DNA of 32,500 bases, taken from NCBI GenBank assembly GCA_012295275.1, contig CM022675.1:722860-755359 (forward strand). The letters run 5' to 3'. This DNA comes from Chrysomallon squamiferum. Its lineage: Eukaryota; Mollusca; Gastropoda; Neomphalida; Peltospiridae. Each line of letters opens with the position of its first letter. Position 1 is the first letter of the stretch. A model generated the notes under the pieces. That model saw only the letters and a list, made by a program, of their open reading frames with translations. It was not told the DNA's origin and made no database searches. This document shows positions 10,483-19,804 of the stretch, one piece after another. Made by a program: the position numbers and the translations under genes.

Positions 10483-11511
10483 TTAACAATGTTTTGAACC
10501 CAGGTTAGGGTAACTGCCTCTTGCAAAGGAATACGTATCGTACTTTGACCTCTGACTTGTGAATCTTGTACACAGAAAAATTCTGTGAAAACTCAATCGT
10601 ACATGACTGTTAAAACTGTAATACAAAAACGGGTTCATCATGGAGTTAATGAAACCCAGCCACAGGGCCACAGTCCAGGGTATGTACGGTATCTGGTACC
10701 CTATCACCGGGTCAGCTATGTTAAACACAAAAAACGGGAACCAGCACAGACTGAAACAACCCATGATGATGCCGAGAGTTTTTGCTGCTTTTGTCTCTTT
10801 CTTCTGACTTCTTGTCAGCTTTTGAATTTCTAACATCTGCCTCATTGCACACTGATAAATTTTCCAGTAGCAGTTCATCATAAATACTACAGGAATATAA
10901 AAAGCAATAGACGAGCAAATGAAGGCAAACTCCTTGTTGACAAAGAACACACAGACGTTTTCTGGAGGAAGAACACACGAGATAAAATCTTCTATTCCGA
11001 TAGTGTTCCACTTGTTCATAATGGGAACGAAGGAGATGAAGACGGGAATTACCCAGCATGCACAAATCATAGTAGCCACGAATTCTGCAGTGAGTTTCTG
11101 GTGGAGAAACGGGTAACAAATAGCCAGGAACCTGTCTATGCACAGACAAAACAGATGCAGAATTGAAACGGTGCAAAACATGACGTCGAGGCTGGTTGCT
11201 ACGAGACAGAACGTTTCTCCCAGGTACCAGTTCTTGTTCGTGTACTGCTGGTAAATCGCGAACGGCATCACCAGGACGCCCACGCCGATGTCCGACAACG
11301 CCAACGACACGACAAAGGCGCTGGTGTAGTTCCTGAGAGCATTGGACGTCGCTATGGCAAAGATGAGAAGAATATTTCCAAAAACGCACACTATCTCAAA
11401 GCATGCAAGTATGATCACAATCGTGACTCGAACCCTGAAATCATACACAGGCGGCGGGCCCGCGGACTTCGCTAAAATCTCGTCACAGTTTTCATCCGTG
11501 TTCTCTGACAT
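10483..11511 (-). CDS. R3: 5-HT4-like aminergic GPCR, mosaic of R2 and R4
   Basis: Receptor of 342 residues from the ATG at 11511, chosen because MSENTDENCDEI aligns with the starts of R4 (MSNGTTSECDDI) and R5 (MSDNTTSNCDDI). The frame stays open to a stop at 11653-11655, so in-frame ATGs at 11568 and 11604 could add up to 31 residues; the 11568 ATG is a copy of the 11511 one made by a 57-bp duplication. Landmarks: N-terminal Cys then PPP, Asp3.32, DRF in place of DRY, ECL2 WNTIG and C-x7-C, ETKAAKTLG, CWFPFF and NPFLYY. Stretches nearly identical to R2 alternate with one nearly identical to R4. TM1 and the tail are its own. A short tail carries one Cys after helix 8. Confidence 0.92.
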   Translation of the reverse strand: MSENTDENCDEILAKSAGPPPVYDFRVRVTIVIILACFEIVCVFGNILLIFAIATSNALRNYTSAFVVSLALSDIGVGVLVMPFAIYQQYTNKNWYLGETFCLVATSLDVMFCTVSILHLFCLCIDRFLAICYPFLHQKLTAEFVATMICACWVIPVFISFVPIMNKWNTIGIEDFISCVLPPENVCVFFVNKEFAFICSSIAFYIPVVFMMNCYWKIYQCAMRQMLEIQKLTRSQKKETKAAKTLGIIMGCFSLCWFPFFVFNIADPVIGYQIPYIPWTVALWLGFINSMMNPFLYYSFNSHVRLSFHRIFLCTRFTSQRSKYDTYSFARGSYPNLGSKHC

Positions 11512-11614
11512 GTTAACTTCTCTAATTAAGCTCTGAATAACTCTGTCTGTCTGATCCTTCTCTGACATTTTAACTTCTCTAATTAAGCTCTGATCCTGCC
11601 ACATTCCACGATTT
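11501..11614 (-). repeat. 57-bp tandem duplication containing the R3 start codon
   Basis: The segment at 11501-11536 recurs at 11558-11593 with one mismatch, a 57-bp (19-codon) period. It duplicates the peptide QSLIREV plus the following Met-Ser-Glu, so the reading frame is preserved and a second in-frame start is created. Confidence 0.9.
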
Positions 11615-11754
11615 ACAGAAGAAAATGTTTTTGTACCATCCACTTTCGAGGATTAATTCAAAGCGTTGTTGTATCAACTTCGAATTTCTTACTTACTGTG
11701 TCAGTAATCCTTCTTAAGAATTTCAAGGTTAGTTAGTCTCTTTTGCAAATTAAG

Positions 11755-11756
<2 letters not shown>

Positions 11757-11791
<35 letters not shown>

Positions 11792-11933
11792 TTAATGTTC
11801 AGTTGGCAAACTTTTCCAAGTTATAGAAGCTTCTCAATCTTTCCATATCATCGAGACTGCCTGGCAGAAAAACAAAGTAATGGAGATTTAAAAAATAAAT
11901 AAATAAAATAAAATAAAATAAAATAAAACAAAA

Positions 11934-11968
<35 letters not shown>

Positions 11969-11993
11969 ATGAAATTAATTAATTAACTTAAGA

Positions 11994-12051
<58 letters not shown>
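11757..12051. repeat. poly-T, (AAAT)n and (TTA)n microsatellites
   Basis: T run at 11757-11787, AAAT-type units at about 11889-11970, and TTA units at about 11994-12051. Confidence 0.93.
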
Positions 12052-12052
<1 letters not shown>

Positions 12053-12693
12053 GTTCCATACATGTTCCATATATGGTCATATAATTATTGCTAAATGCCA
12101 TAAAACATATTTCACTATTAACATCATGTGTTTAAATTTTGTTTTACTTTGAATGATAAGGATTTTGAATTACTGTGTAACACTCTCACCCCTTACAAAA
12201 TTAATGTTCTGTACCTTTCAGTTTTCTTTCATTCCTCATTGGTTACTGATGATACAACTTGTCGATTGCTTCACCAGAGATCACAAGGATTTTCTCTTCA
12301 GAGAAAACAGATTTCTTGAAACCAAAATAGCTCAAGAAAGAACTTCCTCTGAATATTAATAATCTTAATCTGAATATAAAACTTCCGACTTCGTAGAATA
12401 TTTTCTACGTATGAACGCGTTTGTTCACGTGCAAGTCAGCCAGTGTTGCTTAGATGACGTTCAGACATGAAAACGGAATTACGTCATTTTCTTATTCCCC
12501 TTCTGAGGTCACTGACATTGTTTTTAATGGTTACGTGTCCATTAATGATATCATATCTATAGATTTAATATTTACTTCTAATGTCAGTGTCGTATTATTC
12601 ATAATTAGTCCATGGTTTTATTTATTTATTTACTTATTTTTTGGCTATGTAGTCGAAGTGTAGTAGTAAAAGTAGTAATAATTCTAGATATAA

Positions 12694-12990
12694 TACAGGT
12701 ACCGGACCAATTCCGGATTTCTGGAATTTCCCGGATTTCTGGTACCAAGACATCTAAATACGTAAATAATTAGACATAAACATTTTAAAATTAAATACAT
12801 AAAGAAAATTGACGACACTCAACTGTAGCGACTCGATACGTAAACAATGCGGCGAGTGAATGAACGCCACGCGGCTTGAAAGAGTAGTTCCGGTCTGGTG
12901 AGAACAACACCCGCGCGCGCGAACTATGAAAATAGCGTCGGGACAAGAAACTTCCGGATTTTAGGACGCCGGTTAATTGGCCCGGTACCT

Positions 12991-12993
<3 letters not shown>
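12694..12993. mobile_element. 300-bp MITE-like element, probably Tc1/mariner or pogo type
   Basis: Inverted ends: TACAGGTACCGGACCAATT at the left (12694-12712), against the right end (12975-12993), whose reverse complement reads TACAGGTACCGGGCCAATT: 18 of 19 match. If the outer TA on each side is the target duplication, the element begins CAGG and ends CCTG, typical of Tc1/mariner-superfamily elements. The interior is 260 bp with TCCGGATTT words near both ends and no transposase, so it would be non-autonomous. An AGT repeat starts right at the right edge. Confidence 0.7.
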
Positions 12994-13029
<36 letters not shown>

Positions 13030-13090
13030 ATAGTCATAGTATTAGTAGTACAAGAAATAGAAGTAGATGTAGTAGTAATTGTAGCAGCAT
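12991..13090. repeat. (AGT)n repeat at the MITE right edge
   Basis: A clean AGT run to about 13028, then imperfect units. Confidence 0.85.
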
Positions 13091-13884
13091 CAGAACAGGA
13101 GTTGTAGTATTTAATTATTACAGTAACAAATGCATAACTGACGATGAGTTTAATGTACACTTTTCTCTGACTTCTGGTGATTTTAGTAAAAAAACATGAC
13201 AGTTAAATTTAGAAGGAATTGTCACACAGTTACTGCATATTATTATTGTTGTTGTTGTTGTTATTATTATTGCTGTTGTTGTAGTTGTTGTATTTGTTTA
13301 CACACGTACACTGTCTTTCTATTTGTCTGTTAAGTTTATTTTTATTATGGTTGAAACTATACCAGTATAGTAAATCTGCACTGGGAAGTTTGAACAAACA
13401 AACAAAGACACAAATACAACCAACGAAACTTATAAAGATAAAACAAAATATATAGAAGATTCTTTTGCACTTTTTCAAAAATTCAGTTTCTAGAAATAAA
13501 CAAGTATGCTTAATCTAACTTTGTTTATGCTGCACAGATTTAAACAACATTTAAAAAAAAACAACAACAAAGAAACAAATAATCTCGTTCATTTGGCCAA
13601 ATCTTTATTCTTGTGTAAATCACTTTAAGACTGGCGTGCCACGATTTCAGAAAGAAAGAAAGTCGTAAATGTTTATGACGATGATGATTGATTGAGGTGT
13701 TGACGTGCCATCTGTTAGTTTCGTTAAAACAATAATGTCACCACGTTGCTGCTGTCGACGTTTCCAAAGACGAAACTCGCTCGTTTGTTGACGTCGTGCG
13801 TCTGATGAAAACCTGCAAAATGACGCAAACTCGTTGATCAGTTGACTTCGACTACGAGTCGCACTGCCGATGTTACAGTTTCGA

Positions 13885-13919
13885 AAACCGTATCTGACGT
13901 GTTAGTACGCACGTCTTGA

Positions 13920-13950
<31 letters not shown>

Positions 13951-14080
13951 TGATGGCAAGTTCACGTCATCGCTGTCGAGATTTCATAAAACGTAACTGA
14001 CGTATTAGTACGCACGTCTCGATGGTGATGATGATGATGATGGCAAGTTCACGTCATCGCTGTCGAGGTTTCATAAGACA
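13885..14080. repeat. about 87-103 bp tandem duplication including the R4 coding end and GAT repeats
   Basis: GATGGCAAGTTCACGTCATC plus the bases after it occurs at 13952 and again at 14039, where it encodes the end of R4. TGACGTRTTAGTACGCACGT recurs near 13895 and 13998. GAT trinucleotide repeats of different length sit between the copies (13919-13955 and 14023-14043), explaining the variable period. Confidence 0.88.
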
Positions 14081-15119
14081 TGAGTCGCATGGACCGTGAC
14101 GACGACGACTGCTTTCCCGACTCCACAATGAGGCTCTGAAGCCACGGTTCGTCTACCAAGTCTTTGCGGCAGGCCTGACAGGGCCAGATCTTGCGAAAGC
14201 CGTGTCTGAAAGCCGGGTTGAAGTAGTAGAAGAGAAAAGGGTTCAGCATGGAGTTCATGTAACCCAGCCAGAGCGCCACAGTCCACGGCACGTAGGGAAT
14301 CTTGTACCCGAGCATGGGATCCGTCACGTTGAAAATGAAAAACGGAAACCAGCACAGACTGAAACAGCCCATGATTATGCACAGAGTCTTGGCCGCTTTC
14401 GTTTCCTTCTGGTGGATCTTGGTTACTTTTTCAATTTCGAATTTTTGTTTCCTGGCGCAGATATAAATTTTCCAATAGCAGACCATCATAACTACAACAG
14501 GAATGTAGAAGGCGATGATCGAGCAAGTAAAAGCGTACGTTATGTTTACGTAGAAGGCACAGACGTTTTCTGGAGGAAGAACGCACGCGATAAAATCTTC
14601 TATACCGATAGTGTTCCACTTGTTCATAATGGGAACGAAGGAAATAAAGACTGGGGTGACCCAGCAGCAGAAAACCATGATTGCCACTATTTCTATAGTG
14701 AGTTTCACGTGGTGAAACGGGTAACAAATAGCCAGGAACCTGTCTATACACAGACAAAACAGATGCAGAATTGAAACGGAGCAGAACATGACGTCGAAGC
14801 TGGTGGCCACGAGGCAGAACGTTTCTCCCAGGTACCAGTTCTTGTCGGTGTACTGCTGGTAGTTCGAGAACGACATCACCACCGTCCCAACGCAAATGTC
14901 GGACACGGCGAGCGACACGACGAAGACGTTGGTTCTGTTCTGGAGTCGCTTGGAGGAGCGTATCGCCAGGATGAGGATGACGTTGCCACTGATGCAGACG
15001 ATCTGAAAGCAGGACAGAACGGCGGTGATGAACATGCGGATTTCATAGGGGTACTCCGGCGGTGGAGCCGCAGTGTTGGCGATGATGTCGTCACACTCTG
15101 ACGTCGTTCCGTTTGACAT
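14049..15119 (-). CDS. R4: 5-HT4-like aminergic GPCR, single exon
   Basis: Complete 356-residue receptor starting at a clear ATG (MSNGTTSECDDI; NGT is an N-glycosylation site). Landmarks: N-terminal Cys and PPPEY, Asp2.50 in TM2, Asp3.32 in SFDVMFC, DRF in place of DRY, ECL2 WNTIG with C-x7-C, AFYIP, ETKAAKTLC, CWFPFF, and NPFLFY. Oddities: the TM2 Pro seen in the other five (VMPF) is Ser here (VMSF), changing a helix kink near the ligand pocket, and the VMSFSNY context departs from the paralogues. WPCQAC after helix 8 offers palmitoylation sites. The final codons, STAMT and stop, are part of a downstream tandem duplication. It faces R5 head to head across 1.4 kb. Confidence 0.93.
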   Translation of the reverse strand: MSNGTTSECDDIIANTAAPPPEYPYEIRMFITAVLSCFQIVCISGNVILILAIRSSKRLQNRTNVFVVSLAVSDICVGTVVMSFSNYQQYTDKNWYLGETFCLVATSFDVMFCSVSILHLFCLCIDRFLAICYPFHHVKLTIEIVAIMVFCCWVTPVFISFVPIMNKWNTIGIEDFIACVLPPENVCAFYVNITYAFTCSIIAFYIPVVVMMVCYWKIYICARKQKFEIEKVTKIHQKETKAAKTLCIIMGCFSLCWFPFFIFNVTDPMLGYKIPYVPWTVALWLGYMNSMLNPFLFYYFNPAFRHGFRKIWPCQACRKDLVDEPWLQSLIVESGKQSSSSRSMRLMSYETSTAMT

Positions 15120-15289
15120 CTTTCACGAAGAAGGTTAACATTAGGTCAAAATGTCGAGATTCTTTCAGACATTTCTGACTACAGAAGAAGAAATCAGTGT
15201 TAAAGAATAATTAAACTAGAGTCTAACGTCTTTCAACTCTCTAACTTTCATTTAGGTTTTAACTCCTTAATTCTATTATTGTTTATTTT

Positions 15290-15352
15290 TTTTAAATTTT
15301 ATTTTATTATTATTTTTTTTTATTATTATTTAAATTATTTGATTTGGTTTTT

Positions 15353-15383
<31 letters not shown>

Positions 15384-15440
15384 TTTGTTTGTTTTATTTT
15401 ATTTTATATTATTTTATTTTATTTATTTGATCTTAATTAA
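15290..15440. repeat. TTTA/TTTTA low-complexity tract
   Basis: T-rich tetra- and pentanucleotide repeats. Confidence 0.85.
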
Positions 15441-15719
15441 ACTAATTTATTTATGTATGTATGCGTATTTTTTATTATAATCATTATTATCATTTTTCTT
15501 CTTCTTTACATTTCTATTTTATATTTATTATTGATAGTCAAAATGAGTACACACATCATGATACTGAGACTGAACACATACACAATGATACTCAAAGTGA
15601 GTACATACACGAGGACGCTCAATGAGCAAAAGCAACAAGATAACTCAGAATGAATACAAGGAAGTATAAACACAAACACTGGATTACTCAGATAAACATT
15701 TTCTCTACTGGCGGTACAG

Positions 15720-15925
15720 TTCTGTACAAACTCAGATTCTCTGCATAAAAACTAGATTCTCTGTATGAACAGATTCTCTGCATAAAAACTAGATTCTCTG
15801 TATGAACATATTCTCTGTATGAACATATTCTCTGTATGAACACAGATTCTCTGCATAAAAACTAGATTCTCTGCATAAAAACTAGATTCTCTGTATGAAC
15901 ACAGATTCTCTGTATGAACACAAAA
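15720..15925. repeat. short-unit minisatellite (about 19-22 bp)
   Basis: Units begin with AGATTCTCTG or CATATTCTCTG followed by CATAAAAACT or TATGAACAC, about ten in all, with two alternating types. It lies in the R4/R5 promoter interval. No stable reading frame. Confidence 0.9.
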
Positions 15926-16139
15926 TTTTCTTTACGAACACACGGATTATCACAGAACAGATTAACGTATATGTTGCATTACGTGACAAATGGAGGGACT
16001 CTCGAGGATCGATCATGCAGTCTTTCACCCCTCGGTACACAACTCTAACTTCACAGTACAAACCTGTAAAACTAATTTGTTTTTTGTTTCGTTTAGAAAA
16101 ATCACGTAAACTAACTGTACTAAATTAATTTGTCGTAAA

Positions 16140-16216
16140 TGACGTAAACCAATAACATCACCTCCGGTCAACAAAATTAAACGTCACTGGGACGTCATAA
16201 CTTGCCATCATATAAA
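16140..16216 (+). promoter_or_regulatory. candidate R5 core promoter: CCAAT, CREs and TATA box
   Basis: In order: TGACGTAA at 16140, CCAAT at 16149, ACGTCA at 16181, GACGTCAT at 16191, and TATAAA at 16211. The spacing resembles a CRE-plus-TATA promoter, which would put initiation near 16240 and give a 5'UTR of about 260 bases before the R5 ATG. Recognised by motif order only. Confidence 0.5.
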
Positions 16217-16500
16217 CAAGTGAATGAAAAACAAATATCATGAAAAGGCAGTCACGTCTATAACTGGAATTAATAACATTAAGAGGAATATTTTGGAGAT
16301 CTTTCTGAGATGGAAATATTTCAGAAAGAGGGTTATGAAATAATTACTCTAAATATGGAAAGTGAAAGAAGAAAACTTGGAAACGACGACTCTAGGTAAT
16401 GTGATTCGTTGTCAAGTTTGGTTTAAACAGCTTTAGATGTTCAAACATCAATGGTTAATATCTGAAACAGGAATATACTATTTGCGATGTGAGGAAGATT

Positions 16501-17664
16501 ATGTCTGACAATACGACATCGAACTGTGACGACATCATACTCGACGTGGCCAATCCACCGCCTTCTTACAGCCGCGGTGTCTGCATATTCATCACCATTG
16601 TACTCCTGTGTCTTCTTTTTATTTGTATTGCAGGAAACCTCTTTCTCGTTGTTTCTATAGCAACGTGGAGAAAACTTCAAAATCGTACCGGTTTTTTTGT
16701 ATTTTCCTTAGCTGTGGCTGATATTGGTGTGGCCGTCTTTGCGATGCCTTTCGCGATATACCAGCAGTACACAAACAAGAAATGGTATCTCGGGAAAACG
16801 TTCTGCCTCGTAGCTACTAGCCTCGATGTGATGTTTTGCACGGTGTCCATCCTGCATTTGTTGTGTTTGTGCATAGACAGATACTTGGCTGTCTGCCACC
16901 CGTTCGTGTACTTAAAACTCAGTAAAGCCAAAGAAGCGGCGATGCTAGCTTTCTGCTGGGTCGTCCCCATCTTTATTTCGTTTGTTCCGATAATGAACAA
17001 ATGGCACACCATCGGCATAGAAGATTTGATAGCGTGTTTGGCTGACGACGATGAAGTGTGTGTTTACATTGTTAACAGGGAATTCGCTTTTATTGGGTCG
17101 TTCGTTGCCTTTTACATTCCTATCACATTCATGGTAATCGGATATTGGAAGACACATCAGAGGATTGCAGGACGAAAACTGTTCATGAAACAAGCAACAC
17201 GATTTCAAACCCGAGAGAACAAAACAACGAAAACGCTTTTTATAATTATGGGATGTTTCAGTTTGTGTTGGTTTCCGTTTTTCATTTTAAACTTGGCTGA
17301 TCCTCTGCTTGGGTATAAGATACCCTACGAAGCGTGGACTGTTGCCTTGTGGATGGGTTACCTCAATTCTCTGATAAATCCATTTTTATATTACAAATTC
17401 AACAGTAACTTCAAGTTCGGCTACATTCTGCTGCTACACCGCACGTTCTTGGGGCGGTTTGACGACAGACTGTGGGGAAGACGAGTGTCTCTGCTCGTCA
17501 TGTCTTCCGTCTCGTTTTTCCTTCGTTCAAGTTCGGAGAAGAAAAATTCAGCTCCGGATATCATCGATCTGGAGCCGAACAAAACCGACATAGACGTCAA
17601 CAGAACCGACTTTGACAACAACAGAACAGACTTCGAAACCTACAAAACTGAGACGGACAAATGA
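16501..17664 (+). CDS. R5: 5-HT4-like aminergic GPCR with repetitive acidic tail
   Basis: Receptor of 387 residues from the ATG at 16501 (MSDNTTSNCDDI; NTT is an N-glycosylation site). Landmarks: Cys then PPPSY, Asp2.50, MPF in TM2, SLDVMFC with Asp3.32, DRY, ECL2 WHTIG with C-x7-C, AFYIP, CWFPFF, and NPFLYY. Differences: KTTKTLF replaces KAAKTLG at the TM6 base, and there is no Cys after helix 8. The C-terminus is a 7-residue repeat (NKTDIDV, NRTDFDN, NRTDFET, YKTETDK) encoded by 21-bp units. One base later the same repeat continues in the +1 frame for 21 more codons to a TAA at 17726, pointing to a recent frameshift or an assembly error. The gene is more AT-rich than R1 and R6. Confidence 0.92.
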   Translation: MSDNTTSNCDDIILDVANPPPSYSRGVCIFITIVLLCLLFICIAGNLFLVVSIATWRKLQNRTGFFVFSLAVADIGVAVFAMPFAIYQQYTNKKWYLGKTFCLVATSLDVMFCTVSILHLLCLCIDRYLAVCHPFVYLKLSKAKEAAMLAFCWVVPIFISFVPIMNKWHTIGIEDLIACLADDDEVCVYIVNREFAFIGSFVAFYIPITFMVIGYWKTHQRIAGRKLFMKQATRFQTRENKTTKTLFIIMGCFSLCWFPFFILNLADPLLGYKIPYEAWTVALWMGYLNSLINPFLYYKFNSNFKFGYILLLHRTFLGRFDDRLWGRRVSLLVMSSVSFFLRSSSEKKNSAPDIIDLEPNKTDIDVNRTDFDNNRTDFETYKTETDK

Positions 17665-17700
17665 TGTTAACAAAACTGAAATCGACATCGCCGGTAACAG
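17578..17700 (+). repeat. 21-bp repeat encoding the R5 tail and continuing past the stop
   Basis: Units of the form AACAGAACCGACTTTGACAAC repeat about 4.5 times in coding frame and continue after the TGA at 17662-17664. The consensus resembles the 21-22 bp non-coding array 3' of R6. Confidence 0.85.
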
Positions 17701-17940
17701 ACAAAAAGCTCGTCTGATAAATAAATAATTTTAATAATTACAGTGAGAGTATATAATTTATATTATACTGTGGCAGATAAATAAAAATATTTCGATATGA
17801 TAAACAGTTTTTGTTGCTTAATCTGATGTGAGTAATTTTTGGTGTATGTGTGTATGCGAGTATATATATATATATATCTGTGTATGTCTGAGTGTCAGTG
17901 TGTCTGTAATCGGATCAATTTTCCAGTAAAATTCCTGGTT

Positions 17941-18090
17941 AGGTTACTTTCTGTCTTTACTGCGTACAAAAGGGAACAATGCAGACACTTGTAACACGCC
18001 TGTATTGGCAGACGTCACACTGACGGAAGACATTTTGTTTTTCGTGTCTGCGAAGAAACCGCCCAGTTTTCTGCAGTGTTCACGAGAAGG
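17941..18090. repeat. conserved 3' block, copy A (behind R5)
   Basis: Matches 23435-23582 behind R6. The best part (18010-18080) includes the shared words GTCACACTG, ATTTTGTTTTTC, AAGAAACCG and CCAGTTTTCT, with roughly 85% identity by eye over about 77 bases. Same orientation relative to both genes. It is either a segment duplicated with the receptor or a dispersed repeat. Confidence 0.8.
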
Positions 18091-18548
18091 GAAGAAGAAG
18101 AAAAGACATCGTTTTAAATTATATTATCAAAAATAACAAAATTAATGTATTTTTCTGTAACTAGGTAGCAGATCAGTAAAATATAATGACAAAAACCGAA
18201 ATCATATTATAAACTTTTACGTCTTAAATAAACAATAAAATTAAAAAAATATGTTTACTACTAACTAGTCGTTTATGTCCGATAGCTACCATATACGTCA
18301 GTTCGTTGAGTTTTTGGAAGACCCGTAGCTACAACAGAGAATGTCAAATAAAAAAAAAATTAAAAAATTAAAACTAAACTAATTACTCCTGTATACAGAA
18401 ATTAATAATGGCTTCCTGCTGACGCGAAAGTCACCGCAAAACGTACTCAGTTTACTTCTGTCATTAGTACTTCTACTACAACTGCTATCACTGCTACTAG
18501 AACCACTACTACGTCCACTGATGCTGTTGCTGCAGCTACTACTAACCC

Positions 18549-18551
<3 letters not shown>

Positions 18552-18583
<32 letters not shown>
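18552..18583. repeat. (TAA)n microsatellite
   Basis: About ten TAA units following ACTACT-type imperfect triplets. Confidence 0.9.
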
Positions 18584-18586
<3 letters not shown>

Positions 18587-18689
18587 TCTGTGAAGCGACA
18601 TTATATGAATAGAGATTAATTTGACGTCAGTATTACTATTATTGTGTCGATGTGTACGTCACTGTTATTAAAACATTGGTACTTCGAGT

Positions 18690-18812
18690 TTATAAAAATA
18701 AATAAATAAATAAAATAAATATGAAATAAAATAAAATAAATAAATAAATACACAGAGACAAAATAAATAAATAAATAAATAAGTAAAATAAAATAAAATA
18801 AATAAATAAGTA
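18690..18812. repeat. AAAT/AAAAT low-complexity repeat
   Basis: Imperfect AAAT and AAAAT units with one ACACAGAGAC interruption. Confidence 0.9.
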
Positions 18813-19402
18813 GTTTCGTTAATCGAGATAAACTATTCAGGTAGAAACGTCATAGCTATCTCGCTTTCTATTTCCGGTTGTGTACAATATCTTAAAGAAC
18901 TTAAACGTTAAACCAACGTGACAGGGGTTGTTGTTTGATCAGTTGTTTTTGCAGTTTATTTGAAAGGGGACCGATTTTATGGTGAGCTATCCATTAAAAA
19001 AAATATATCTTTGTTTATTTACTTTCATTAACAGTTAACTTTACAAGAAGATTTCAAAGTAATACGTATGAAGAAAATATTGAAATTTTAAAAAACTTGC
19101 ACATTAAAACCATAATCTTCTTCGTTTTATTGTTGTTTTTCATTTGTTCTGAAAAATTTATTTAATACAGTTCGTATTTTTGACTGTTTGCCCCCATTGT
19201 TTTTAGAGAAATAACAAAAGTTACGTTTGTTGAAAAATTTTGAAATTCAGATAAGGCGATATTAAAGAAACAGATTGAACGAAGAAACGAATTTTGCATA
19301 CTTTGAAATCATTATTTTGAGTATTTCTAGCGACATTGTTTAATGATAATGAAGTTCGACAATAAAATTCGTGACGTCATTCACATATTAAAGGCTACAG
19401 AA

Positions 19403-19454
<52 letters not shown>

Positions 19455-19483
19455 TTTATTTATTTATTTATTTATTTATTTAT
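19403..19483. repeat. (TAA)n-(TTTA)n compound microsatellite
   Basis: TAA units pass directly into TTTA units. Confidence 0.93.
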
Positions 19484-19746
19484 GTATTAAAGTTAGGTTG
19501 AGGCATTCAGTTTAATAGATTTTGTGAATAGATACCAAGTCTGATTATTTTACAAGCATGTGTATTTTATTGTCTGGATGTGTCTATTTGTATGTATGTA
19601 TGCGTGTATGTGTGTGTAGGTGTGTATGTGTGTTCATGTGTTCGTGCATATGTGTGCAGTTTGTAGGAATGAGGCTTTTTCTTCTTTTTCAGTTCTTTTC
19701 TTTACTTCTCCTTATAATTCCCTATTAAATAACTGCTGCATTCTTT

Positions 19747-19748
<2 letters not shown>

Positions 19749-19802
<54 letters not shown>
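19749..19802. repeat. (TA)n microsatellite
   Basis: About 54 bases of perfect TA, self-complementary and able to extrude a cruciform. Confidence 0.95.

Positions 19803-19804
<2 letters not shown>

Larger units (their letters stand above)
11605..14048. other. R3-R4 intergenic region (5' of R3, 3' of R4)
   Basis: No gene seen. It contains poly-T, AAAT and TTA microsatellites, a MITE-like element with an AGT repeat at its right edge, a GTT-type repeat near 13243-13290, and a duplicated segment copying the end of R4. A minus-strand AATAAA at 13604-13609 is a candidate R4 poly(A) signal about 440 bases past the stop. Confidence 0.6.
15120..16500. other. divergent R4/R5 upstream region
   Basis: Shared 5' flank of two head-to-head receptors. 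It contains TTTA/TTTTA repeats (about 15290-15440), degenerate repeats around 15540-15650, a minisatellite at 15720-15925, and a plausible R5 core promoter near 16140-16216. No gene seen. Confidence 0.6.
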
